Positions 1 through 7,500 of a stretch of DNA of 64,000 nt are shown here, piece after piece. Numbering within the stretch: position 1 is the stretch's first letter; each line of letters opens with the position of its first letter. The position numbers and the translations under genes were made by a program. This DNA is from Fodinibius salsisoli (lineage in GTDB: Bacteria > Bacteroidota > Rhodothermia > Balneolales > Balneolaceae). Under the pieces are notes generated by a model. The model was not told the DNA's origin. It did not search any database and worked only from the letters and a program-made list of their open reading frames with translations. The stretch spans positions 186,001-250,000 of the forward strand of contig NZ_JAGGJA010000005.1 in assembly GCF_026229185.1 (NCBI RefSeq), read 5' to 3'.

Positions 1-2
1 AG

Positions 3-260
3 GAAGGCACCGACTATCTTATTACCATATCCTATCCTGCAGAGCACCAGTCGCTGATTGTAGGCCGCGGAAGTATCGCCCTGGATGGCATTAGCCTGAC
101 GGTGGCCCGAACGGAGCAAAATCAATTTACGGTTGCTATTATTCCTTATACCTATGAACATACTAACCTGAAAGCCAAAAAAGCAGGTGACACGGTAAAT
201 CTGGAGTTTGATGTGTTGGGCAAGTACGTGGTCAACTACCTGCAAAACCGCGGCGAATAA
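3..260 (+). CDS. ribE: Riboflavin synthase alpha subunit, C-terminal part (5' end outside window)
   Basis: The open frame enters the window and runs about 85 codons to TAA at 258-260. The visible part carries the second lumazine-binding barrel, with the conserved SIALDGISLTVA segment followed by a strand pattern ending in VLGKYVVNYL, typical of the C-terminus of riboflavin synthase. This cytosolic enzyme dismutates two 6,7-dimethyl-8-ribityllumazine molecules to riboflavin and the pyrimidinedione, the last step of vitamin B2 synthesis. The N-terminal barrel and start lie upstream of the window, so length and operon context cannot be judged. The next gene is convergent, on the other strand. 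Confidence 0.9.
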   Translation, partial: EGTDYLITISYPAEHQSLIVGRGSIALDGISLTVARTEQNQFTVAIIPYTYEHTNLKAKKAGDTVNLEFDVLGKYVVNYLQNRGE

Positions 261-636
261 ATTCTTCAGCGGCCCCAAACTTTTGGGAAATAGTCCGAAT
301 GGAATAAGGTTCCGCGAGGGCAGGAGCTCAGTTTTACGGGGCAAACACTATGAAGCTATGTAACAAAGGACCATCCTCATCTTTAGCACGGGGATTCGAG
401 CTGGTTCATACTCATCCGATGAGTGGTAAGCCTGGCTCTCATTTGAGATTCCTTGTCACCATTACTACTTCTCCCGTACACGCAGCAAAGTCTGAACTTT
501 GATAAGCGAAATGAATTTGGCTCTACAGTCCGGCTATCCTTTTTTCTGTTTTTCCATACCCCTGACACTTTAAAGTTGACCTCCATGGCTGTTGGAGATA
601 CTAATAACCATTGTACCCATTAACCAATAACAACAC
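261..636. other. Gene-free stretch between convergent ribE and lptD
   Basis: About 375 bases lie between the riboflavin synthase stop and the stop of the LptD gene. Short open frames exist (for example minus strand 383-586), but their translations show no domain, signal peptide or codon pattern like the neighbours. I see no strong hairpin plus T-run terminator and no tRNA. It may be a degraded gene or plain spacer. Confidence 0.5.
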
Positions 637-3399
637 TTAATAACCGCCAAAACCTCGGGGTGGGCGCCGCCCTGTGGAGGTGGAGCTGCGTTCCAGGTTG
701 TTAAGAATAGGAAGTTTCTGGATAATCCCTTGCAGGCGTCCGGCATTGATTCGCAGGGAGAAGAAGTAATATTGGCTGTCACCAAAGGGGTTCATGGTGA
801 ATGAAAGATCCCAGCAGTGCAGGTTACGGCTGAGCGAGAATTGAGAAGGCGTGAGTTCCTTTCGCACAAAATCGTAACCCACCTGGGTACGGAAATCCCA
901 CTTCGGAGTTAATTTAAGATTGATGTTACTGGCATTGATCGTCGCCGAAGTGCGATTGTTCCCCGTTGGATTTAAATTCCACCGATAGCTAAAATTGACG
1001 TTGAATGAAAAGGGAGAGTTAAAGTCTTGTACCGGTTGGGTGCCAAAGTGAGGATCCACCGGGTGGAACATACGCTGATTGAGCGGATCATAGGTCGCGG
1101 GGAAGTATGTTTTTTGATCTCGGGGCTGTAGCCCGCCGCTTTTTCCCCAGCTAAATGAATAGCTGGTGCTGGCGTTAAAGCTCGTCATTTCAAAAGGTTT
1201 ACCGGAATTGGTAAGTAGATAATCGTCAATCTTTCGGCCGTCTTCGTCGCGTTCATAAAAATTAAAGTTCGCACCAGCCCGGATACTCAATCCTTCAATA
1301 ATTCGGGCTGAAAAAGAGGTATTAAGGTCGGAAAGCTTGATACTGTCGGCGGCAAAGTTATAATTGGTGTTCATGCTAAGCTGGTCAATAAGCCGAACGA
1401 CTTCTTCTTGCTTTTCACCGGTGGAATCTCGACTCACCTTTTTGGCTTCAAAAGTGTTGTTGATGCTGATGCCCAGCGAGCGTTGCTCTCCCATTCCCGG
1501 GCCTCTAAAGACTTCGTTTTCAAAAATGGAGTAGCGTTCTTCTGGAACGGTGCCATCTTCTCGTTCAGGACCCGTCTGCACCGTGCGGTAGAATCCCCAG
1601 AAATCATCACTAAAGTCAGGGCGATAGCTGAGCGAGAGGGAGGGCCGAAGGGTATGCCGGAAGGCCTCCAGCTTGCCGATCTTGGCATTGGCCATCCCAT
1701 AGACGGTAGTAGAAAAGCTCAGGCTGGTAGAAAAGTCACGGGCGGTGTTAAAACCTCGAATCTTGTGTTCAACCACTTCGTTGGAGTCCGGTAAAAACAC
1801 TTTACGAGTGCTGGTAGGAAACCAGTATTCATTATAGTTGGCATTTGCGCTCAGATTTAAAAATGGGCTTGACAAAAGCTGTCCCAGGCTAAAGTCAACC
1901 TGTTGCTGAAAGCCATACTGAATATAGTCATCATCGTCAGTCGCCTGGCGATAAATATTAGGATCCGTAAGAGCCTCGAACCAGTTATAACGGGCCGAAT
2001 CGCGGCGAGTAGGTTGGTAGTTGAACTCTGAGTCAAACGAATTTTTATAGCTCACCGATAAGTTCTCGTACCATGCACTCTCTTCGGCCGTGGTCTGTTC
2101 ATTTTCAAAAGGAGAAAACCGTTTCAGGCTAAAATTGAAATTGGGACCTGTCAGGCGTGTAGTATTAGTCTTAAAATTTTGATTCTGGCGTATGGAAACA
2201 TCAAAACGGTAGGTATTTTCCGGGTGCTGGTACCGGTAATTAACGTTGGAACTGGTGCTGGTTTCAGCTCGGTCATTCGGATCGTAGGAATTCTGCTGAA
2301 GGTAGTCGGCTGTGCGCAGGTTAATGTTAGCACTCAAACTGGCATAAGGAGAAAAATCCTGCTGATGGTTGAGCCGCAATTGTTTTTGCACCGTCGTTTG
2401 ATAGCCCGGATCTGTAGGTTCAAGGCCAGAATTATCATGGGAATACCCAATCTGAACATTGCCACTGTACTTATCTCGATTTCGGTAATTGAGACGTGAG
2501 TCTACAAAGTAGGAGCCGGAGGTAAAAATATCGAAAGAGACCTGGCCGGTAAGGTAGTCATTGAAATATTGAAACCAGCCAATATTCTGCAGGCCAAGTC
2601 CGCGCGTTTCCTTCTGCTGGAAGGCATAGGTGGCTTCCAGAAGCCCCGATTGTTTTTGGTCAAATTTACCCGGCAGGTATCCAAAAGGAAAGACAAGTGG
2701 GTAGGGAATATCCAGGATGAACAGCCGGGCTCGTTCGAAGAAAATCTTTTCCTGATCCACTACTTTCATACGGTCGGCCCGGATGTAGTAGTGAGGGTGG
2801 TCAAGCATGCAGGTTGAGTATTTGGCATCCTCCAGGAAGACCACATGAGGGGCCGTTTTTTTAACTTTTGTGCCAATGATATTACCATCCTGAATATTGA
2901 CGCGCGCCACCTCGAATCGTCCTTTTTCGGTCTGATAATTATAATCAATACGGTTGCTGCGGACCTTGTCATTCTCACGAATGAGTACGGGGTGCGAGAG
3001 TGTATCTTCAGGACTGGGAGAATTAGCACTCACAATATTGTTGTCGATATTCATCGAAACTTTTCCGGCCTTCAGCTGCCCGGATTGGTGAGCGACCGAG
3101 GCTGAGCCATGTAATGTAGCAGTACGACTGGTATCGAAGACAAAAACGAGAGAGTCTGAAGACTGGAAGTTAACCTGTCCCTCTTGTTCGGGTGTTGGAG
3201 CTACTCCCTGTGCTGAGGTCCCTTGCCCTGCTCCCTCCGGTATTCCCTGTGTAGAAGTTGGCCGGTTACGTTCCTGTCCGGTATTGGGTTGATCCAGAAT
3301 TTGAGCATACGAAGAAATATGTACGCCCAGGATAAGCACTAACAAGATGCCGCTTTTCCAGCAAAAAAGACGGCCTAAATATGTTAAGCAGTTATCCAT
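637..3399 (-). CDS. lptD: LPS-assembly outer membrane protein LptD (Bacteroidota type)
   Basis: This 920-residue protein has an N-terminal signal peptide (hydrophobic stretch about residues 16-30, cleavage near SSYAQ) and a low-complexity Gly/Gln/Pro linker to about residue 75. An OstA/LptA-like beta-jellyroll follows at about 85-230 (pattern like RSNRIDYNYQTEKGRFE). A long beta-barrel part begins after the conserved IPYPLVFPFGYLPG segment near residue 230. It matches the Bacteroidota LptD family, which inserts lipopolysaccharide into the outer leaflet of the outer membrane as the end of the Lpt bridge. The C-terminal half is rich in alternating aromatic and polar strands, with many Asn and Tyr, as in outer-membrane barrels. 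It is downstream of ftsB-like, yraN and the GbsR-type gene on the same strand, with a gap of 120 bases. The assignment rests on motif order; the family is divergent from proteobacterial LptD. Confidence 0.88.
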   Translation of the reverse strand: MDNCLTYLGRLFCWKSGILLVLILGVHISSYAQILDQPNTGQERNRPTSTQGIPEGAGQGTSAQGVAPTPEQEGQVNFQSSDSLVFVFDTSRTATLHGSASVAHQSGQLKAGKVSMNIDNNIVSANSPSPEDTLSHPVLIRENDKVRSNRIDYNYQTEKGRFEVARVNIQDGNIIGTKVKKTAPHVVFLEDAKYSTCMLDHPHYYIRADRMKVVDQEKIFFERARLFILDIPYPLVFPFGYLPGKFDQKQSGLLEATYAFQQKETRGLGLQNIGWFQYFNDYLTGQVSFDIFTSGSYFVDSRLNYRNRDKYSGNVQIGYSHDNSGLEPTDPGYQTTVQKQLRLNHQQDFSPYASLSANINLRTADYLQQNSYDPNDRAETSTSSNVNYRYQHPENTYRFDVSIRQNQNFKTNTTRLTGPNFNFSLKRFSPFENEQTTAEESAWYENLSVSYKNSFDSEFNYQPTRRDSARYNWFEALTDPNIYRQATDDDDYIQYGFQQQVDFSLGQLLSSPFLNLSANANYNEYWFPTSTRKVFLPDSNEVVEHKIRGFNTARDFSTSLSFSTTVYGMANAKIGKLEAFRHTLRPSLSLSYRPDFSDDFWGFYRTVQTGPEREDGTVPEERYSIFENEVFRGPGMGEQRSLGISINNTFEAKKVSRDSTGEKQEEVVRLIDQLSMNTNYNFAADSIKLSDLNTSFSARIIEGLSIRAGANFNFYERDEDGRKIDDYLLTNSGKPFEMTSFNASTSYSFSWGKSGGLQPRDQKTYFPATYDPLNQRMFHPVDPHFGTQPVQDFNSPFSFNVNFSYRWNLNPTGNNRTSATINASNINLKLTPKWDFRTQVGYDFVRKELTPSQFSLSRNLHCWDLSFTMNPFGDSQYYFFSLRINAGRLQGIIQKLPILNNLERSSTSTGRRPPRGFGGY

Positions 3400-3521
3400 T
3401 AGAAAAGTACAGAAACAGGGGTTACGGTTGGAGTATATCGCTTAAATAATACAACATCATAAAAGCCTACTTAGTATAAGGCAGAAGTGATAAGAAATGA
3501 AGTATTAAAATAAGAGTAAAA

Positions 3522-3827
3522 CTATTCTACTTCTTTAATTTTATATACTGTTTCGCCCTCTTTTTTCATGCCGTATTCTTCCCGGGCAATACGTTCCAGC
3601 AGGGTTGGGTCATTTTTTAAGTCTTCAATCTTTTCTTTGAGGATCAGTGTCTCTTTTTGGAGTTTTTCCTTTTTGGATTGAAGTTCATCCATCTGGTAGT
3701 TGAGCTGGATGCGTGTCCACAGGCTGTATGTATCGATAAAGGCAAACCAAATGAATATAAAGCCTCCCAAGATGAGGGCCAGGAATGACTTTCGCCAGCG
3801 CAGGGGATTTAAATTCTGAAGATTCAT
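3522..3827 (-). CDS. FtsB/DivIC-family septum formation initiator
   Basis: This small bitopic membrane protein of 101 residues has a short basic cytoplasmic N-terminus (LRWRKS), one membrane segment at about residues 15-33 and a coiled coil at about 38-72 rich in Leu, Lys and Glu. It ends with the PTLLERIAREEYGMKKEGE signature shared by FtsB and DivIC. In the family it joins FtsL and the FtsQ/DivIB protein in the divisome and helps activate septal peptidoglycan synthesis. The length is normal. It lies between yraN and lptD, so the run couples cell division and envelope genes. I cannot tell FtsB from DivIC by sequence here, so no symbol is given. Confidence 0.88.
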   Translation of the reverse strand: MNLQNLNPLRWRKSFLALILGGFIFIWFAFIDTYSLWTRIQLNYQMDELQSKKEKLQKETLILKEKIEDLKNDPTLLERIAREEYGMKKEGETVYKIKEVE

Positions 3828-3932
3828 ATAGCCTCTATCCGATAAATTAGCAACAATAACCTGTTAAGAAAATACGACAAAAAGTAGTTGAATCGCAATA
3901 AGCGGCACAGAATAACTTAAGCAGGTTACTGT

Positions 3933-4313
3933 TTAGTTGCGTCCGGGGGTAAAAGCTTCTTCAAAGTGTTTGATTTCCGGTGCTTCCCCAGAAGCCTGCA
4001 AAACAGAAATTACATCAAATCGGATAGGAGCGCCATCCATTTTACGCTCATAAACCCAGGCTTCGGCGGCTTTATAGACGTTCTGTTTCTTCTCTTCATC
4101 AATGTACTCTTCCGGTTCTCCATACTGGTTGGATGAGCGTGTCTTAACCTCTACAAACACAATGCAGGAGGCATTATCATAAGCAACAATATCAACTTCT
4201 GCGTGTTCGAAATGATAGTTGCGTTCGAGGATGGTATATCCATTAGACTCCAGAAAAGCTACGGCAAGGTCCTCACCTTCGTCGCCAATTTCGCGCGTCG
4301 TTTTATTACTCAT
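3933..4313 (-). CDS. yraN: YraN-family (UPF0102) endonuclease-like protein
   Basis: From the ATG at 4313 the product has 126 residues. It shows the UPF0102 pattern: GEDLA at about 13-17, E39-V-D41 and the E55-V-K57 (FVEVKTRS) of a PD-(D/E)XK nuclease-like core. Its cellular role is poorly known; the fold suggests DNA binding or cleavage in repair or recombination. I prefer this start over one 12 codons upstream because it overlaps the stop of the upstream GbsR-type gene in the arrangement ATGAGTAA, typical of translational coupling. The two genes therefore very likely share one transcript. Confidence 0.9.
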   Translation of the reverse strand: MSNKTTREIGDEGEDLAVAFLESNGYTILERNYHFEHAEVDIVAYDNASCIVFVEVKTRSSNQYGEPEEYIDEEKKQNVYKAAEAWVYERKMDGAPIRFDVISVLQASGEAPEIKHFEEAFTPGRN

Positions 4314-4908
4314 GATCTTCAGGTTTGATGGAAGGAGATGAGGGTTCACGGCCGGTGATGGAGTGTTTCATTTCTGCAAGCTTAACAAGATGTTTAAGGA
4401 ACTTAAGGTTGCGCTTATTAATGTAGGGCAGCAGCGCTTCGGTAAAGCGTTCAAACATTTCCAGGAACTCGGTAAAGCTTTCGATGCGCTCACGGAAGTC
4501 TATCTCTTCTTTCGAAAGCGACTCCTTATCTTCAAAGAGCTGCAGGCATTCATTTAAATTTTCGCGGATAGGAGCTACTTCGCGCTGTTGTCGTTCCCGA
4601 ATGATGGTAGCCACAATATTCCAGACTTCCTTTTCGGCGGTGTAATAATCCTTGCGGCTCCCCTTGAAATGTACTTTATGGATGAGCTGCCACTGCAGCA
4701 GGTTCCGCAAATTCATATTGGCATTGCCGCGGCTAATATCCAGCTGGGCCATAATGGCATCCGTATCCAAAGGATCGGATTCCGCGTAGAGCAGGGCATG
4801 GATCTGGGCCATCGTCTTGTTGATGCCCCAGGCCGAAGCCATCTCACCCCAGAGCAGCACAAATTGCTCCAATGCTTCTTCATGGGTATGGGATCGTTCT
4901 TCGGGCAC
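4306..4908 (-). CDS. GbsR/MarR-family transcriptional regulator
   Basis: The 200-residue protein has a winged helix-turn-helix at about residues 25-95, including MAQLDISRGNANMNLRNLL as the recognition region and a KGSRKDYYTAEKEVW wing. A helical C-terminal part with coiled-coil character (about 105-185) probably dimerises. This order is that of GbsR-like regulators, which in Bacillus and relatives control glycine-betaine synthesis or transport. In Bacteroidota the targets are mostly unknown. It overlaps yraN by 8 bases and so is coupled to it; no osmoprotectant gene sits next to it, so its targets are probably elsewhere. The sequence shows no ligand clue. Confidence 0.88.
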   Translation of the reverse strand: MPEERSHTHEEALEQFVLLWGEMASAWGINKTMAQIHALLYAESDPLDTDAIMAQLDISRGNANMNLRNLLQWQLIHKVHFKGSRKDYYTAEKEVWNIVATIIRERQQREVAPIRENLNECLQLFEDKESLSKEEIDFRERIESFTEFLEMFERFTEALLPYINKRNLKFLKHLVKLAEMKHSITGREPSSPSIKPEDHE

Positions 4909-4947
4909 AATAAATAAAATTTCATTTAGGATTTTTGTACAACCACT

Positions 4948-4975
4948 TTGTCATCCTGAACGAAGCGGAAAGCCC
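4948..4975. repeat. Partial copy of the GTCATCCTGA dispersed repeat
   Basis: The stretch TTTGTCATCCTGAACGAAGC is the core half of the miniature inverted repeat seen in fuller form at 20229-20354. It lies in the 116-base gap between the fmdB-like gene and the GbsR gene, with no clear second arm. Confidence 0.55.
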
Positions 4976-5024
4976 TCCGTTGAAATGATGATTGTATTCA
5001 ATATAACACTTCGAAAAGCCTCCG

Positions 5025-5294
5025 TTAGTCTGCTGTAGCTTTATCAGTGGATTTCTTCGCAGTGCTCGCACCATTCGTCTTGTCGGCAGCTTTAGCTCGT
5101 TTTTCTTTACGGTCACCGTCTTTATAGTCGGTTACGTACCAGCCGTCGCCTTTATAGACAACACCGCCGCCACCCGAAATAACGCGTTTTACTTTCTGGC
5201 CGGTCTCGGGACATTGTTCCAAAGCATCATCATTAATGCTTTGTTTAATTTCAAAAGTGGTTCCGTCTTCTCTTTTGTATTCGTATGTGGGCAT
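5025..5294 (-). CDS. FmdB-like small protein with degenerate zinc ribbon
   Basis: The protein (89 residues) begins with MPTYEYKREDG, the start typical of FmdB/CxxC_CxxC_SSSS regulatory zinc ribbons, and contains CPETGQKVKRVISGGGGVVYKGDGWYVTDY, matching the usual CPxCG...GSGFYxTDY layout. However, three of the four expected zinc-ligand cysteines are absent and only one Cys remains (about residue 28). It therefore probably does not bind zinc in the canonical way. The C-terminal 30 residues are a low-complexity Lys/Ala/Asp tail. Function is unknown in the family (putative regulatory protein). It lies alone between the aminotransferase and the GbsR-type gene on the same strand. Confidence 0.82.
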   Translation of the reverse strand: MPTYEYKREDGTTFEIKQSINDDALEQCPETGQKVKRVISGGGGVVYKGDGWYVTDYKDGDRKEKRAKAADKTNGASTAKKSTDKATAD

Positions 5295-5336
5295 AATGTT
5301 AATATTTTACCATAATAAATCGTGAGTTACATAAAA

Positions 5337-5426
5337 GGGAAAATCCCTTAAGGGGTTCCCTAAATGAGGTGGTTTATACCTCATGAGTTGGATCTCAATA
5401 TAGCATAAAGTGTGCCAAACTTTATG
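5337..5426. repeat. Cluster of three small hairpins downstream of the aminotransferase gene
   Basis: Between the aminotransferase stop and the fmdB-like start there are three closely spaced inverted repeats: GGGAAAATCCC with CCCTTAAGGG (5337-5354), ATGAGGT/ACCTCAT (5364-5370 with 5378-5384) and CATAAAGT/ACTTTATG (5404-5411 with 5419-5426). None has a clear following T-run on the minus strand. They may act together as a terminator or be short dispersed repeats. Confidence 0.5.
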
Positions 5427-5439
5427 ATTGGTCATATTT

Positions 5440-6633
5440 TCAGGCCAAGTCAGCCAATCCGTTCGCCAATCGATCCATAGCTTCTTCCAGATCCTCCATT
5501 GCCGAGGCGTAGCTAAGGCGCATCCCATTAGGCTCCCCAAAAGCATCACCGGGGACGGCTGCTAAGCCTTGCTCTTCAATCAGGTACAAGCATAGATCAG
5601 TGCTGGTCTTGATGCTGTCACCGCCTTTGGTGGTTGTGCCCAGATAGTGGGAAATGTCGGGGAATACGTAGAAAGCACCGGACGGCTTAAAGCACTTAAC
5701 ACCATCGATAGCAGAAAGACGTTCAACGATAAAGTCGCGACGTTTCTTGAAGGAGGCTTTCATTTTATTGACCGCAGAAAGATCCCCGCGGTAGGCTGCT
5801 TCACCCGCCTTTTGGGAAATGCAGGAGGGAGCCGATGTTTCCTGGCTCTGGATTTTGGCAACGGCATCCACAAACTCCTGTGGACCGGCCATATAGCCCA
5901 GGCGCCAGCCCGTCATAGCAAAGCCTTTAGAAAATCCGTTGATATACACCGTTCGGTCTTTCAGGTCCGGGGCTACATTCAGGATGCCGACATGATCGCC
6001 GTCAAAGACGATATACTCATAAATTTCATCCGTAATGATATTCACTTCCGGATGATCGCGTAGTACTTCGGCAATAGCTTCCAGCTCTTTGGCCGTATAG
6101 CAGGTGCCTGAAGGGTTGGAAGGCGAGCAGAGGATCAGCGCCTTGGTGCTATCAGTAATGGCTTCTTCGAGTTGTTCGGCACTCATCCGGTAGTTGTTTT
6201 CGAATGACGTTCGTACCGTTACGGGCGTACCATCCGCCATCTTAACCATCTCGGGATAAGAAACCCAAAATGGAGCCGGGATGATTACTTCATCTCCTTC
6301 ATTGAGCATCGCCAGCAAGCTGAAACCCAGCGCCTGTTTACCGCCATTGGTACAGATAATTTGTGACGGATCGTACGAAAGATCGTTATCGCGCTGCAGT
6401 TTGATAGAGATGCTCTCACGCAGCTCTGGGGTTCCGGTATTCATTGTGTAGCCGTGAAACCCATCCTTAATGGCCTGGATAGCTGCATCACAAATATGTT
6501 CCGGCGTTTTAAAGTCCGGCTCGCCGGCACTTAGCGAAATGATAGATTTGCCCTGCCGTTTGAGCTCCTTGGCTTTGGAGGAAATTTTCAGGGTTGCGGA
6601 TGGAGCAACGGCTTGAGCGCGATTAGAAATCAT
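5440..6633 (-). CDS. Class I pyridoxal-phosphate aminotransferase (aspartate aminotransferase type)
   Basis: The 397-residue fold-type I aminotransferase has the expected length and all key residues. Asn173 lies in SPSNPSG, Asp202 and Tyr205 in TDEIYEYIVFDG, the Schiff-base Lys236 in FSKGFAMTGWRLGY, and a C-terminal Arg in NGMRLSYA near 376 binds the substrate carboxylate. It most resembles bacterial Ib-type aspartate (or aspartate/prephenate) aminotransferases, which move an amino group between aspartate or similar amino acids and 2-oxoglutarate in the cytosol. Sequence alone does not separate aspartate from aromatic or prephenate substrates. It stands alone on the minus strand. Confidence 0.92.
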   Translation of the reverse strand: MISNRAQAVAPSATLKISSKAKELKRQGKSIISLSAGEPDFKTPEHICDAAIQAIKDGFHGYTMNTGTPELRESISIKLQRDNDLSYDPSQIICTNGGKQALGFSLLAMLNEGDEVIIPAPFWVSYPEMVKMADGTPVTVRTSFENNYRMSAEQLEEAITDSTKALILCSPSNPSGTCYTAKELEAIAEVLRDHPEVNIITDEIYEYIVFDGDHVGILNVAPDLKDRTVYINGFSKGFAMTGWRLGYMAGPQEFVDAVAKIQSQETSAPSCISQKAGEAAYRGDLSAVNKMKASFKKRRDFIVERLSAIDGVKCFKPSGAFYVFPDISHYLGTTTKGGDSIKTSTDLCLYLIEEQGLAAVPGDAFGEPNGMRLSYASAMEDLEEAMDRLANGLADLA

Positions 6634-6997
6634 TGGTTTAATTCTTCAATTTTGATATTCAATTTAATAAGAGACTGAAAATAGAAAAAAGTGGGCTCTA
6701 ATTCTAAAAGGACTTTGGGATAGTATTGTTTCTTTTTAAGGCTATTGTTTGTTAAGTCGGAATGTAAAAAACTTTCATTCCTCGGTCGTTAGGTATCTTA
6801 CGTTGGATGGTATTATCACGCTTCGGCTTTGGCCATTTGTTGTAGCAAAATTTGTAAGTCCGGGATGTTGAGGGAGAAGGGAAACCATTCGCTGCATCAC
6901 AGCTTAACAAAACGAGAGACATGGTCTGATAATTCATGGCACGAAGCTCAAAGCCTCGTGCCATGAACATAATACAAATAGAAAGGGAGGAGAAGGC
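6634..6997. other. Gene-free stretch upstream of the aminotransferase, with one hairpin
   Basis: These 364 bases hold no credible gene; a 72-codon minus-strand frame at 6752-6970 looks random. A near-perfect inverted repeat at 6933-6967 (TTCATGGCACGA / TCGTGCCATGAA around a short loop) lies just downstream of the broken ene-reductase gene. It could end its former transcript, though no T-run follows on either strand. The promoter of the aminotransferase must lie in the left part. Confidence 0.5.
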
Positions 6998-7429
6998 TTA
7001 TTCTGCTTCTATTTTAACTTCTTCCTCTTTCTCTCCCAAGAACGGGTAGTCGGTATAGCCCTCTGCTCCGCCGCCGTAAAAGGTCTTCTGGTTCGGTTCA
7101 TTAAGCGGGGTATTCTGTTTGAAGCGCTTTGGAAGATCCGGGTTAGCCAGGAACAGACGAGCAAAAGAGACCAAATCCGCCTTTCCATATTCCACCAATT
7201 CAATGGCTTCCTCACGGTTATAATTGCCGTTAGTCATAAGAAGCCCGTCATAAAAGGAACCGTAATACTCCAGCACATTTTGTGCCAGGTGGGGATGTCC
7301 ACTTAAGTCAGCCAGTGGTTCTACGAGCTCCAGATAGGACAACTCATAGTCTGTGTTTAACCTGCGGATGATGTATTCATACAGCTCTTTAGGTTGGGAA
7401 ATCAGATTATCCCTGTCATAAAAATAAAT
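6998..7429 (-). pseudogene. Remnant of an old yellow enzyme / NemA-type alkene reductase (C-terminal third only)
   Basis: An in-frame stretch from after a TAA codon at 7430-7432 to 6998 encodes only the end of an old-yellow-enzyme flavoprotein. It has LYEYIIRRLN and YLELVEP of the sixth barrel strand, LLMTNGNYNREEA, the phosphate-binding LVSFARLFLANPDLPKRF, and the terminal PLNEPNQKTFYGGGAEGYTDYP, a hallmark of this family. Complete family members have about 360 residues; about 230 N-terminal residues, including most of the FMN site, are missing. Nothing similar is seen in other frames upstream. Translation could only start at TTG 7342. I take it as a deletion remnant, recent enough to keep the reading frame; full enzymes reduce activated C=C bonds or nitro compounds with NAD(P)H. 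Confidence 0.8.
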
Positions 7430-7500
7430 TTACTCATTGTGGGTGATTTCATAGATTGATTAGAGTGAGATGAGAGGTACGGCTTTGTAAGTTAGAATAA

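Noticed and set aside
383-586. 67-codon minus-strand open frame in the gap after ribE
   Set aside because: No signal peptide, domain or regular codon pattern, and no recognisable similarity; it looks like chance in a gene-free gap.
6752-6970. 72-codon minus-strand open frame upstream of the aminotransferase gene
   Set aside because: Its start overlaps the 6933-6967 inverted repeat, and the translation has no features of a real protein.
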